This document shows, piece after piece, positions 17,750 to 27,555 of a stretch of DNA of 48,899 nucleotides. The stretch covers positions 1 through 48,899 of the forward strand of contig JACXUY010000008.1 of NCBI GenBank assembly GCA_014763665.1. Reading direction: 5' to 3'. The stretch's first letter is position 1, and the number at the start of each line of letters is the position of its first letter. This DNA comes from Gammaproteobacteria bacterium. GTDB lineage: Bacteria; Pseudomonadota; Gammaproteobacteria; Thiomicrospirales; Thiomicrospiraceae. Under the pieces are notes generated by a model. That model searched no databases. It was not told the origin of the DNA and saw only the letters and a list, made by a program, of their open reading frames with translations. The position numbers were made by a program, and so were the translations under genes.

Positions 17750-19150
17750 CTATTCTCCTGTTTTCGCTTGTGCTAAAGCACTGGCTTTCAACTTCCATTG
17801 CTCAGCCACCTTCATATCGGTCATCGATGCCAAATAAACGGCCAAAGCTTCAGCTTCGTTATCTTTTAACGGGATTTTAGGCATATAAAGCGTATTACCC
17901 GTTGCCAGTGCCCCTAGCAAATAGTGTTTAATCGCCTTCACATCAGTATTACCACCAAAGTAGTTCATTATTGGACGAATACCGGTTTCGCTCAGACTAT
18001 GACAGTTGCTACACATACTAAGCGCCACCACATGCCCTACTTCTAACACGTTATCTGGAGTCACTTCACGCAAATTATCGGGAATAAAGGGATGAGCTTT
18101 GACTAGACCGACTTTTTCCAAAATAGGAATTTCAGAATGAATATTCAGTCCAGGAACATCGCGGGCAATCACTTGATTGGAATAAACATATTGACCTGAC
18201 ACATAAGGCTTACGAATCGACTCACGCGCCACCTCTTCTGGCCACAAACCGAAGACCAACAGATAAACGGTAGCCAGTGAAGCAAAGGTAGTGGTTATCA
18301 TGCGCGGCTTAAACAACAGAGCCAAGAAATAGACCAGCATGCCGCCCACAACACTCAACAAGGCGGGCACGAAATAGTCTGGCAGACGGTTTTCCATGAC
18401 CAAGTGCGCATAATCAGGCAAGGTCGTTAAATACCAGCTGAATAAAGAAGCACCCGCAATGGTTGATACCAAGCCCATAATAGCCATATAGCGAGAAAGT
18501 TCTCGACGTAAGTCATCTTCTTTGAATCGCGATAAAACAATGCTACCAACCACTGCCGTAATCGACATCATAAAAAAGGTACGCATAGCAAGTTGAGCAA
18601 AGGTATTAGAACCGTAAAAACCGTTCAAATAACCGCCTTCGATAAACCAAGCTTCTTTACCTGGCCACATCATGAACGACAAAATACCTATAATAATGAG
18701 CATGGTGGTATAAGAAGCTAAACCGAAAATCCAAGTGATGCGTAAGTGCGTACGTTGATCCACTTTACCAACCAAGTAAACCACCATGTAAACACCCACG
18801 ACTTCGATGATGAAGAACACCCATTCAGTTGCCCATTTCCAGACAAAACTATGAATCAACGATGAGATGCCACGAGGACTAGCGACGGTGGTAGAGTACC
18901 AAATACCTGGACCAGTAATAGACCCTAACACATAGGAAAAGACTAACAGAAATAAGCCGTACTTCTTGATGTACTCTAAATACTCAGGCTTGTTATTGCT
19001 ATAAGCGATGGTCGCTAACACAGCGAAAAAAATGGCAGCACCCACCGAGGTATGTGAAAACAGCACATGAGCCGTAGCAATCATGCCGACGACCCAACCG
19101 CTTCCTACTCCTGGCTCGTACCAGGTTGGAAATAAACCAATGATGTCCAT
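17750..19150 (-). CDS. Cytochrome bd-like subunit I fused to a C-terminal cytochrome c domain
   Basis: The 466 residues have about eight membrane segments (to ~303) and then a periplasmic-type domain with one haem c motif C380-SNC-H384 and a candidate Met ligand in LYMPKI. The membrane part resembles CydA: H28 and H33 in helix 1, GSITGPG in helix 2, and E109/E116 in helix 3, comparable to the E99/E107 pair of E. coli CydA. The long quinol-binding loop of CydA is missing; helices 6 and 7 are joined by about 15 residues. The position of the b558 ligand His seems to be Arg190. I infer an oxygen reductase fed by cytochrome c rather than quinol. GGAG lies seven bases before the ATG. Confidence 0.8.
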   Translation of the reverse strand: MDIIGLFPTWYEPGVGSGWVVGMIATAHVLFSHTSVGAAIFFAVLATIAYSNNKPEYLEYIKKYGLFLLVFSYVLGSITGPGIWYSTTVASPRGISSLIHSFVWKWATEWVFFIIEVVGVYMVVYLVGKVDQRTHLRITWIFGLASYTTMLIIIGILSFMMWPGKEAWFIEGGYLNGFYGSNTFAQLAMRTFFMMSITAVVGSIVLSRFKEDDLRRELSRYMAIMGLVSTIAGASLFSWYLTTLPDYAHLVMENRLPDYFVPALLSVVGGMLVYFLALLFKPRMITTTFASLATVYLLVFGLWPEEVARESIRKPYVSGQYVYSNQVIARDVPGLNIHSEIPILEKVGLVKAHPFIPDNLREVTPDNVLEVGHVVALSMCSNCHSLSETGIRPIMNYFGGNTDVKAIKHYLLGALATGNTLYMPKIPLKDNEAEALAVYLASMTDMKVAEQWKLKASALAQAKTGE

Positions 19151-19220
19151 AATGAGACTCCATAAATCAAAAAAGGTGATTAACGGAGCCTATTATGAAA
19201 TAATCAAGATCATTTTAATA

Positions 19221-19237
19221 TGCGACAAATTGTCGCA
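19221..19237. promoter_or_regulatory. 17-bp perfect palindrome upstream of the bd-like/fcc operon
   Basis: TGCGACAAATTGTCGCA: two 8-bp arms around one base, about 71 bp before the first start codon of the operon. Reading on the minus strand, TTGTCG inside it, 17 bp and GATTAT could be the promoter, so a bound regulator would block or contact RNA polymerase. The regulator is unknown. Confidence 0.6.
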
Positions 19238-19259
19238 CTATAAAGCCTTTTTTCAGACC

Positions 19260-19276
19260 CATAAATGACATTTATG
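19260..19276. promoter_or_regulatory. Second 17-bp perfect palindrome upstream of the operon
   Basis: CATAAATG and CATTTATG flank a single A. Its centre is 39 bp from the centre of the first palindrome. It has the same 8-1-8 geometry but different sequence, so it may bind a different regulator. Confidence 0.45.
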
Positions 19277-19298
19277 AGCTAACAATAGCCTAGTGGCT

Positions 19299-21068
19299 TT
19301 ATTGTCCACCATACAAACGCTGATAAACACTGCCATCGACAGCCACCAACTCATCATGAGAGCCTTGTTCAATAATTTGTCCATTATCGAATACCAACAC
19401 CCTATCTGCTTCCTTTACGGCCGATAAACGGTGTGCGATCACCAACAAAGTGCGTCCTCTTAAGAAATCACGCATGGCTTCATGCAACCTAGCTTCGGTA
19501 TGGGTATCGAGCATCGAAGTGGCTTCATCTAAAATCACCACCTGTGGTTGCGCCAGCATCATCCGCGCAATAGCTAAGCGCTGACGCTGACCGCCCGATA
19601 AACGTACCCCATTTCTGCCCAGCATCGTATCCAGCCCATTAGGCATGGCTTCGACGGTTTCAGCCAGTTGTGCCACTCGCAACACCTTCCACAAGTCATC
19701 ATCATGAGCGGGTAGGCCCAGCGTTAAATTGGCACGTAACGTATCGTTGAATAACATGGGTTGTTGCAGCACAACGCCAACATGATCACGCACTTGCTCG
19801 AATCCCAATTCCGTTACCGGTTGGTCGCCGTAATAAATCTGCCCTTCATTGGGCGCATAAAGACCCAATAACAACTGAACCAAGGTCGATTTACCCGCAC
19901 CCGAAACGCCAACTAAAGCTACCTGTTCACCCGGTTCAATCGACAAAGAAACCTTATCTAATACAGGAGGGGAATCGGGATAAGCAAAACTCACCTGCTC
20001 TAATCGAATCGGCAATGCCTTACCCGAATCAAAAGCCTGCACTTTGGCGTTATAACGTACTTCTTCTTCTGATGCTAACAATTGATTAATCCGTCCCAAG
20101 GCGGCCTTAGCACCATAATAGGAATATTGCACCGACAACAACTCTTGCACTGGTCCGATCATGAACCAGAGATAACCGAACACACCGATCATCTCTCCAA
20201 TCGTTAAGTCAGAAAGCAGCACCGTCAGCATGGCCACAGCACGAAAGACCTCAAACCCCGCCAAAAAAACACCAAACGAAAAGCGGGATAAGGCATCGGT
20301 TTTCCAGCCCGAAGCAATAGCCGCTGAACGCACTTCTTGCGCTGCAAGTTTTGCCCTTTCTAAAAAGCGCTTATCCGCATTCACCGCACGCAATTGCTGC
20401 ATGGCGTCCAAGGTTTCGGCGACAGATTGCGACAGCATCTCAAAAGCGCCATTTTCGCGTTGCTTCCAGTTTTTGACCTTTTTGCCCATCACCATGGTTA
20501 AGCCAATGACAAACGGGTTCAAAAATAAAATAATCAGCGCCAACTGCCAATGAATCCACAGTAACACCAACGCCACACCAATGATACTGAGGATGGCTAC
20601 TAACACCTTGGCAACAGTTTCGCCCAAAAACTTATCAACGGTTTCCACATCGGTGAGCAGACGCGCCGTTACTTGGCCAGAGCCTAGAGACTCATAGACA
20701 CGCATACTGACGCGTGAAAGCTTATCCAGCAACTGCTCACGTACCGACAGAGTGACCGTTTTCGCAATCGACACAAACAAGCGAGTTGTCGCCACACCCA
20801 ATAGCAAGCTGCCCAAGCGAAGCGCAATGGTAACCACCATGACGGTGAGCACTACCGCCATAGGGCCCATCAAAAAGTCTGGCAACAAGACATCAACCAG
20901 TGAGGTTAGGGTTGCTGGCTGATTGAGCAACACTTCATCTACTAACAAAGGCATCAGCAAGGGAACTGGAACGGCAACCAAAGCGCCCAATACCGCCAAC
21001 ACTTGTCCAAAAACCAAGGCTCTTTTATGTTGTTTAATGGATTGCCATAAACTCGATAGCGTAATCAT
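19299..21068 (-). CDS. ABC exporter, fused membrane and ATPase domains
   Basis: The 589 residues have an N-terminal six-helix exporter domain (about 15-310) and a C-terminal ATPase with Walker A GVSGAGKST, Q-loop VLQQPMLF, signature LSGGQRQR, Walker B VVILDEATSMLD and switch His in VIAHRLS. This is the MsbA/LmrA/peptidase-free half-transporter type that works as a homodimer. Substrate cannot be told from sequence. It lies alone between the groEL terminator and the fcc operon promoter region. A -10-like TACAAT on the minus strand lies in the 72 bp upstream. Confidence 0.93.
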   Translation of the reverse strand: MITLSSLWQSIKQHKRALVFGQVLAVLGALVAVPVPLLMPLLVDEVLLNQPATLTSLVDVLLPDFLMGPMAVVLTVMVVTIALRLGSLLLGVATTRLFVSIAKTVTLSVREQLLDKLSRVSMRVYESLGSGQVTARLLTDVETVDKFLGETVAKVLVAILSIIGVALVLLWIHWQLALIILFLNPFVIGLTMVMGKKVKNWKQRENGAFEMLSQSVAETLDAMQQLRAVNADKRFLERAKLAAQEVRSAAIASGWKTDALSRFSFGVFLAGFEVFRAVAMLTVLLSDLTIGEMIGVFGYLWFMIGPVQELLSVQYSYYGAKAALGRINQLLASEEEVRYNAKVQAFDSGKALPIRLEQVSFAYPDSPPVLDKVSLSIEPGEQVALVGVSGAGKSTLVQLLLGLYAPNEGQIYYGDQPVTELGFEQVRDHVGVVLQQPMLFNDTLRANLTLGLPAHDDDLWKVLRVAQLAETVEAMPNGLDTMLGRNGVRLSGGQRQRLAIARMMLAQPQVVILDEATSMLDTHTEARLHEAMRDFLRGRTLLVIAHRLSAVKEADRVLVFDNGQIIEQGSHDELVAVDGSVYQRLYGGQ

Positions 21069-21138
21069 TTCGTAAATTGTCCCATTCGTTAATGTAGCCT
21101 TATCATTGTAGCACTATAATCGATGCTTAACAGAGACA

Positions 21139-21174
21139 TAAAAAAACCCCACAATCGCTTGCGGGGTTTTTTTC
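21139..21174 (-). terminator. Rho-independent terminator of groEL
   Basis: A GC-rich stem (CCCC near 21147-21150 with GGGG near 21163-21166, extended by CAA/TTG) is flanked by A and T runs. On the minus strand it follows the groEL stop closely and ends in TTTTTT. Confidence 0.88.
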
Positions 21175-21196
21175 AAGGTTTGTAACGCCTAAACGA

Positions 21197-22828
<1,632 letters not shown>

Positions 22829-22861
22829 TCATCTATCTCCTAGCTTTAACTACTATAAAAA

Positions 22862-23149
22862 TCAATTAAATACAGCAATGATGTCGTCTTCACGCATCAC
22901 CAACACATCTGCACCATCAACTTTGACTTCCTGACCAGCATACTTGCCAAATAAGACTTTATCGCCTACTTTTACGCTCATTGGCACGATATTACCGTTG
23001 TCCGCACGTTTACCTTCACCAACGGCCAAAACTTCACCCTTAGCTGGTTTTTCTTTAGCACTGTCAGGCAGCACGATACCGCCAGCAGTGGTTTTTTCTT
23101 CTTCCATACGTTTAACAACAACGCGATCGCTCAAAGGACGCAAATTCAT
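22862..23149 (-). CDS. groES: Co-chaperonin GroES
   Basis: The 95-residue protein starts [14 protein letters not shown] and contains the mobile loop ([20 protein letters not shown]) that contacts GroEL. It is the first gene of the groESL operon. An AGGAGAGG-type ribosome binding site precedes the ATG. The promoter region carries overlapping sigma32 and sigma70 elements, and the leader of about 100 nt holds a perfect hairpin. Confidence 0.98.
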   Translation of the reverse strand: MNLRPLSDRVVVKRMEEEKTTAGGIVLPDSAKEKPAKGEVLAVGEGKRADNGNIVPMSVKVGDKVLFGKYAGQEVKVDGADVLVMREDDIIAVFN

Positions 23150-23198
23150 GTCTTACCTCTCCTAAACTAAAAAATTGCTTACCAAAGTTAACCGGATT

Positions 23199-23217
23199 CG
23201 ATAGCATTTCGCTATCG
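23199..23217 (-). repeat. Hairpin in the groES leader
   Basis: CGATAGC at 23199-23205 and GCTATCG at 23211-23217 form a perfect 7-bp stem with a 5-base loop within the predicted 5' untranslated region. It is not a CIRCE element (no TTAGCACTC arms). Confidence 0.6.
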
Positions 23218-23254
23218 GCCTTGATTGCACTATGGCAAATCATGCTCATCGGCT

Positions 23255-23283
23255 ATATAGTGACAACACAGAAATAGTTCAAG
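23255..23283 (-). promoter_or_regulatory. groESL promoter, overlapping sigma32 and sigma70 elements
   Basis: On the minus strand CTTGAAC (plus 23277-23283), 14 bp, CACTATAT (plus 23255-23262) fits the heat-shock sigma32 consensus well at -35 and partly at -10. TTGAAC, 17 bp, TATATA would serve sigma70. Confidence 0.7.
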
Positions 23284-23327
23284 AGGAAAAATAAAAATTT
23301 TTCAGATTGCTGCTGCTCACACTCAAC

Positions 23328-24020
23328 TCAAGACAAATGCTGCCGAAAGAAAGCTTCAGCTCGATCATTAATCTCTTTGGCAGAAAGCCCGACAGCAAGA
23401 GGCTGAGAAATGTATATATCAACAACACCAGGGTACTTTAAGAAAGCCCCCTTCGCCCAATAACGACCTGCATTATGACTGATTAAAACAACTGGCACCT
23501 TCGCTTTTTCCGCCAATAAAGCGCCACCAATATTCATCTTACCTAACTCACCGGCTGGCATACGTGTCCCTTCAGGAAACACCACCACCCAGGCACCATG
23601 CGCTAAACGTTCTTGACCTTGTTCCAACACCTGTTTCAAGGCCGCTCGTCCTGCACCGCGATCAATGGCAATCGGCCACATGGCTTTTAATCCCCAGCCA
23701 AAAAAAGGAATGCGCAATAATTCACGTTTTAACACCCAAGCCTGACGTGGCAATAACTGTTGTAAGGCAAAGGTTTCCCAAGCAGATTCATGGCGAACCA
23801 AAGCCACACAAGGGGTTTTCAAAAGATTTTCCGCGCCGTGAACTTTAAAGCTCAGCCCACAAGTCACTTTCAACCACCAGATAACAAAGCGTGCCATATT
23901 GGTCATTACTTGGTAACGCGTCTCTTTACTGACCAACCATAATGGCAAGCTAATAAGCGAAAATAAGATGGTACTCAGCACATAACCCAAATGAAACAGC
24001 AAGGAGCGCAAAAAAATCAT
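23328..24020 (-). CDS. Lysophospholipid / 1-acylglycerol-3-phosphate acyltransferase (PlsC family)
   Basis: The 230 residues have an N-terminal membrane segment (about 5-30) and PlsC motifs: RHESAWETF at 76-84 with catalytic His77, RIPFFGWGL near 103-111 and VFPEGTRMP at 147-155. The usual H-x4-D is H-x4-E here (Glu82), which I have seen in the subfamily encoded beside gmhB. It should acylate lysophosphatidic acid at the membrane. Its ATG overlaps the gmhB stop (ATGA), so translation is coupled. Confidence 0.88.
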   Translation of the reverse strand: MIFLRSLLFHLGYVLSTILFSLISLPLWLVSKETRYQVMTNMARFVIWWLKVTCGLSFKVHGAENLLKTPCVALVRHESAWETFALQQLLPRQAWVLKRELLRIPFFGWGLKAMWPIAIDRGAGRAALKQVLEQGQERLAHGAWVVVFPEGTRMPAGELGKMNIGGALLAEKAKVPVVLISHNAGRYWAKGAFLKYPGVVDIYISQPLAVGLSAKEINDRAEAFFRQHLS

Positions 24021-24565
24021 AGCGACACTCCCAAAGACTCAACCGCCGCTGCTAAATCATCCACTACGGGAATCGAGGCATTCGCTAACCCCTCAGCTTG
24101 TTGCACAGCCGTCTGCGCCCCCTTACCTGTTTTTACCAATAGAGGACGAGCGCCTACAGACAAAGCGGCCGCCAAATCACGCCAACTATCACCGACAACA
24201 GGCACATCAGTTAACGAAGACAAACCAAAACGCCAAGCAATAGCTTGGTACATACCCGCATTGGGTTTGCGACAAGGGGTTTCATGTAAATAAGGAGAAT
24301 AAGCAATCCAATCAACCGCCGCACCATGAGCCGTTAGCTGTGCTTGTAACTTGATGTGCATGGCGTGTAAGTCTGTTCGGGTATAAAGCCCCCGCGCTAT
24401 GCCCGACTGATTGGTAGCAATCGCAAGGGTGTAGTTCGCTCTTTTGAGTGCCACAATAGCAGCAACCGTATTTGGCAAGAGCACAAACTCATCAACTGAT
24501 TTAATATACTGATCCGAGTCTTGGTTAATGACACCATCGCGATCCAAAATGATAAGCTTCGTCAT
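24017..24565 (-). CDS. gmhB: D-glycero-D-manno-heptose 1,7-bisphosphate 7-phosphatase (GmhB type)
   Basis: The 182-residue HAD phosphatase has DRDGVIN at 8-14 (nucleophile Asp8, acid Asp10), ATNQSGIARG at 50-59, CRKPNAGMY at 98-106 and GDSWRDLAAA from 125. It dephosphorylates the heptose bisphosphate on the way to ADP-heptose for LPS core. The loop before CRKP is short (SPYLHETP): only one Cys and one His remain of the usual Cys-His-Cys-Cys zinc site. AAGG lies seven bases before the ATG, and a sigma70-like promoter lies upstream. Confidence 0.85.
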   Translation of the reverse strand: MTKLIILDRDGVINQDSDQYIKSVDEFVLLPNTVAAIVALKRANYTLAIATNQSGIARGLYTRTDLHAMHIKLQAQLTAHGAAVDWIAYSPYLHETPCRKPNAGMYQAIAWRFGLSSLTDVPVVGDSWRDLAAALSVGARPLLVKTGKGAQTAVQQAEGLANASIPVVDDLAAAVESLGVSL

Positions 24566-24591
24566 AAAACACCCTTAAAGAGGAGTGCTTC

Positions 24592-24620
24592 ATTATAAGA
24601 GTTACACCCTCATGCCGCAA
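24592..24620 (-). promoter_or_regulatory. Sigma70-like promoter for gmhB-plsC
   Basis: On the minus strand a perfect TATAAT (plus 24592-24597) stands 17 bp from TTGCGG (plus 24615-24620). The -35 lies inside the end of nnr. Confidence 0.55.
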
Positions 24621-26055
24621 ACTGACGCACACGCTCCGAAACCTGAGAAGCCATAACGACACCTTGTTGTTGGGACAACTGATCACCCGCTTTAGCGTGT
24701 AACATGACTCCCTGCACAGCCGCAACCGATAAAGACAAACCCTGTGCCACCAAGGCAGCAATCATACCAGCCAACACATCACCCATACCGGCAGTGCTTA
24801 ACGCACCATCACCAAAATCGCAAATTTGTGCTTCGACACCGTCATAAACCAGCGTACCATTGCCTTTAAGCACGACCACTCCGCCGAATTTTTCTTGCAG
24901 AGCCACCACTGCCGCCAGTCGGTCTGCTTGTACTTCTTTCGTGGACAGCCCCAACAAGGCTGCCGCTTCACCTGGATGTGGCGTGAGAATCCAATTATCA
25001 CAACGCGTTGGCTGTGCCGCCAGTAAGCGCAGAGCACCCGCGTCGACCACTTTAGGCTTGTCTGATAGCAACACCTGCTGCCACAGATTATTCGACCAAG
25101 CATTATTGCTCAAGCCAAAACCGACGGCCACAACCGTTGAACGCTCGATCAAATCAGATAGATTGCGATCACCGTAAGCCATGACTTCAGGACATTTAAC
25201 CGTTACCATCGGTGCGTGCTCGCTGCGTGTCACCACGCGCACAATCCCCGCTCCGGTGTAAGCACAGGTTTGCGCCGCCAGCATGACCGAACCCAGCATA
25301 CCCTCATCACCGCCAACAATTAATGCTTGTCCAAACTGACCTTTGTGCGCATTTTTCTTACGTGCCACCAGTCCCTGTTCGGTTTGCGCAACGTTCAGCA
25401 ATTTAGAAACGGGACGAATATCCGCATACAATGACTCAGCCACCCCCAAAGATTCGACGCGAACCTCGCCGGCGAAATCCGCTCCATCCGCACTGACCAA
25501 ACCCAGTTTATGCGTCAAAAACGTCATCGTATGTTGCGCATGAATGGCATCGCCATAGTGAGCGCCTGTATCGGCATTCAGACCCGAAGGAACATCCAAA
25601 GCCAACACTGGCTTTTGAAGGGCGTTAATGCTACTAATGGTCGCCAACAACTCACTCGACAAGCCCGCACGTACACCAATACCCAACAAGGCATCGACCA
25701 CCAAATCGGCTTGCGCACAAATCGCTGGGTCATAAGGCTTGGGCATCACGCCCAAGCTGGCTAATTCACTTAACAAGGTTACTGACTCATTCGACTTAAC
25801 TTGAGCGGGAGACACCACCAAGCCAACATCAACCTGCCAACCCGCTAAATGAGCGTACTGCGCAAACGCAAAACCGTCACCACCATTATTACCCGCTCCA
25901 CAGAGCACATAAACGCGACGAGATTGTGCATAGTGTTGCTTAGCCCATTGAAAAGCTGCAAACCCTGCTCGCTTCATCAGCAGTAAAGCGGACCAGCCAG
26001 CACCAATAGCACGTTCTTCAATAATTCTTGTCTGCTCAATGGTGTATAGGTTCAT
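24610..26055 (-). CDS. nnr: Bifunctional NAD(P)H-hydrate epimerase / ADP-dependent NAD(P)H-hydrate dehydratase
   Basis: The 481 residues join two domains. The N-terminal YjeF_N epimerase domain (to about 210) has CGAGNNGGDGFAFA and ALDVPSGLNADTG. The C-terminal ribokinase-like dehydratase domain has GQFGQALIVGGDEGMLGSVMLAA, ILTPHPGEAAALL and STAGMGDVLAGMIAAL. Together they repair hydrated NAD(P)H (NADHX, NADPHX). I chose the ATG at 26055, with GGAG six bases upstream, over one four codons earlier. It starts 62 bp after midA ends and has its own candidate promoter. Confidence 0.93.
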   Translation of the reverse strand: MNLYTIEQTRIIEERAIGAGWSALLLMKRAGFAAFQWAKQHYAQSRRVYVLCGAGNNGGDGFAFAQYAHLAGWQVDVGLVVSPAQVKSNESVTLLSELASLGVMPKPYDPAICAQADLVVDALLGIGVRAGLSSELLATISSINALQKPVLALDVPSGLNADTGAHYGDAIHAQHTMTFLTHKLGLVSADGADFAGEVRVESLGVAESLYADIRPVSKLLNVAQTEQGLVARKKNAHKGQFGQALIVGGDEGMLGSVMLAAQTCAYTGAGIVRVVTRSEHAPMVTVKCPEVMAYGDRNLSDLIERSTVVAVGFGLSNNAWSNNLWQQVLLSDKPKVVDAGALRLLAAQPTRCDNWILTPHPGEAAALLGLSTKEVQADRLAAVVALQEKFGGVVVLKGNGTLVYDGVEAQICDFGDGALSTAGMGDVLAGMIAALVAQGLSLSVAAVQGVMLHAKAGDQLSQQQGVVMASQVSERVRQFAA

Positions 26056-26074
26056 GATTGGCTCCAAAAGATTG

Positions 26075-26102
26075 AGTATATAATTTGATTAACACCAAGC
26101 AA
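26075..26102 (-). promoter_or_regulatory. Candidate sigma70 promoter for nnr
   Basis: On the minus strand TTGCTT (plus 26097-26102), 16 bp, TATACT (plus 26075-26080). The leader would be about 15-20 nt. Confidence 0.5.
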
Positions 26103-26117
26103 TCCTTATGCCATCAA

Positions 26118-27305
26118 TCACAAACTCGTGCGCATATCTCTGAGTGCAAAACCACTTAATGGCATTTCCAGATTTTTAAGAAAAGCCATCACTTTAAAAT
26201 TTTCACCCATTTCATCGGGCATGGTCAGTGTTTTAATGTGCTGTGCAAAGCGCAAATGCTGAACGACATCGACCGTTTCCGCAATTAAGCCCGTAATCCC
26301 CAAAGACAACAAAAAATGCCCCTGCGTGGTAAATCCAGCAACCAACAACCCAGCATCATGGCCGGCATAAGCCAAGGCAGTAAAATCGACATGAGCCGTC
26401 AGGTCTTGAAGTCCCGGATAATAAAATGGATTGTTATGCGCACGCTGACGATAGTGCGCACGCAAACTCCCCATCCAACGACTACTCGACCAATATTCCT
26501 GTTCAACATAACCATAGTCAATCAACAGAATGGCCCCTTGTTGCAGAGCATCCGCCAAACTCTGCATCCAAGGTCGAAACAACCGACAAACCTCTGTTTG
26601 ATAACCTTGCTCAGTCACCTCACCAACAGCGGCACGAATACGATTAGCCAATGCCTGCAAATCTGTGTCTAGGATATGACGCCATTGCCAAGCAAACTGC
26701 TGCTGCCCTTCATCCCAACAGACAAAAGCCTGTTCTGCATCTTTGGGCCATAATTTCAACACCTCTACAGGCAAGGCATCCGCCACCTCATTACCGACAA
26801 TCACACCAACAAAATCCTGCGGCAAACTCGATAACCATTGCACTCGTACCAATAAATTATCTGGCAAGCTCCTAGTTAAGCGTTCGCGTTGATGTTGCTG
26901 CAAGGCAGCGCTGGGTTCTAATATTAAGTAAGCTTCTGGCAGTTGATCCATTTCAGCCAAAGCCAACAACACGGATTCAGCCAAAGCTCCCGAACCAGCA
27001 CCCAACTCCAGCACACTCGGACGCTCTAAAAGTGCAAATATCTCCGCTACTTGTCGCGCCACACACTGACCAAACAAGGGAGAAATTTCTGGCGCGGTCA
27101 TAAAATCTCCCTGTGCGCCAAATTTAAGGCGCCCATTCGCGTAATAACCCAATCTGGGTGTATAGAGTGCAGCTGACATAAACTGCGCAAAGGTCAAGCC
27201 TTCATCATGCTGCAGCTGTCGCTTAATAGATTGAACCAGCTGGTTACTAACCTGTTTTTCTTCCCAGTCTGGTTCTGGTAACCTAGCCAAACCCGTTTTT
27301 CGCAT
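26118..27305 (-). CDS. MidA/NDUFAF7-family SAM-dependent methyltransferase
   Basis: The 395-residue protein has GDFMTAPEISPLFGQ and VLELGAGSGALAESVL, the SAM-binding core of COG1565. VGNEVADALPVEVL and LLIDYGY follow. The mitochondrial relative methylates an Arg in complex I; the bacterial role is not established. The start is uncertain: ATG at 27305 has a close-set GGTGG, and GTG at 27311 has GGGG at better distance. It is divergent from soxC across about 250 bp. Confidence 0.88.
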   Translation of the reverse strand: MRKTGLARLPEPDWEEKQVSNQLVQSIKRQLQHDEGLTFAQFMSAALYTPRLGYYANGRLKFGAQGDFMTAPEISPLFGQCVARQVAEIFALLERPSVLELGAGSGALAESVLLALAEMDQLPEAYLILEPSAALQQHQRERLTRSLPDNLLVRVQWLSSLPQDFVGVIVGNEVADALPVEVLKLWPKDAEQAFVCWDEGQQQFAWQWRHILDTDLQALANRIRAAVGEVTEQGYQTEVCRLFRPWMQSLADALQQGAILLIDYGYVEQEYWSSSRWMGSLRAHYRQRAHNNPFYYPGLQDLTAHVDFTALAYAGHDAGLLVAGFTTQGHFLLSLGITGLIAETVDVVQHLRFAQHIKTLTMPDEMGENFKVMAFLKNLEMPLSGFALRDMRTSL

Positions 27306-27474
27306 ATCCACCAACAAAACCCCACAATCAAACCAAAAACAGTGTAATATCAACAAAATAGCTACTTGATAAAAAAGCCTTAACGAGCTTCATTAATTTA
27401 TCTTATTGCGATCATTAAAACATTAAATCATGGAAAGTGATTCAGCAATTGCTAATATGCGTTCATAAGAGTAA

Positions 27475-27514
27475 CATTCAGCGAATGATCTGCATAGCGG
27501 ATTATCGTCGATAA
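27475..27514. promoter_or_regulatory. Two small palindromes in the soxC upstream region
   Basis: CATTC-AGC-GAATG at 27475-27487 and TTATCG-T-CGATAA at 27502-27514. Both lie within 80 bp of the soxC start in the midA-soxC divergent region. The rest of that region (27306-27555) is AT-rich, and I see no convincing -35/-10 pair in it. The second palindrome resembles one in front of moaA. Confidence 0.4.
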
Positions 27515-27555
27515 CCATTGACGTGGTGCAGAGGGCATCTATTAAGGAGCAATTC

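Noticed and set aside
19195-19215. FNR box before the bd-like/fcc operon
   Set aside because: Only a TTGAT-like half site is seen; the second half with 4-bp spacing is missing.
23150-23327. CIRCE element before groES
   Set aside because: The TTAGCACTC/GAGTGCTAA arms are absent; the hairpin there is a different sequence, and a sigma32-type promoter explains heat control.
27475-27487. CATTC-AGC-GAATG as a SoxR/SqrR-type sulfide repressor site
   Set aside because: The half sites resemble ATTC/GAAT, but as I recall the SqrR sites have a longer spacer, so I record only a palindrome.
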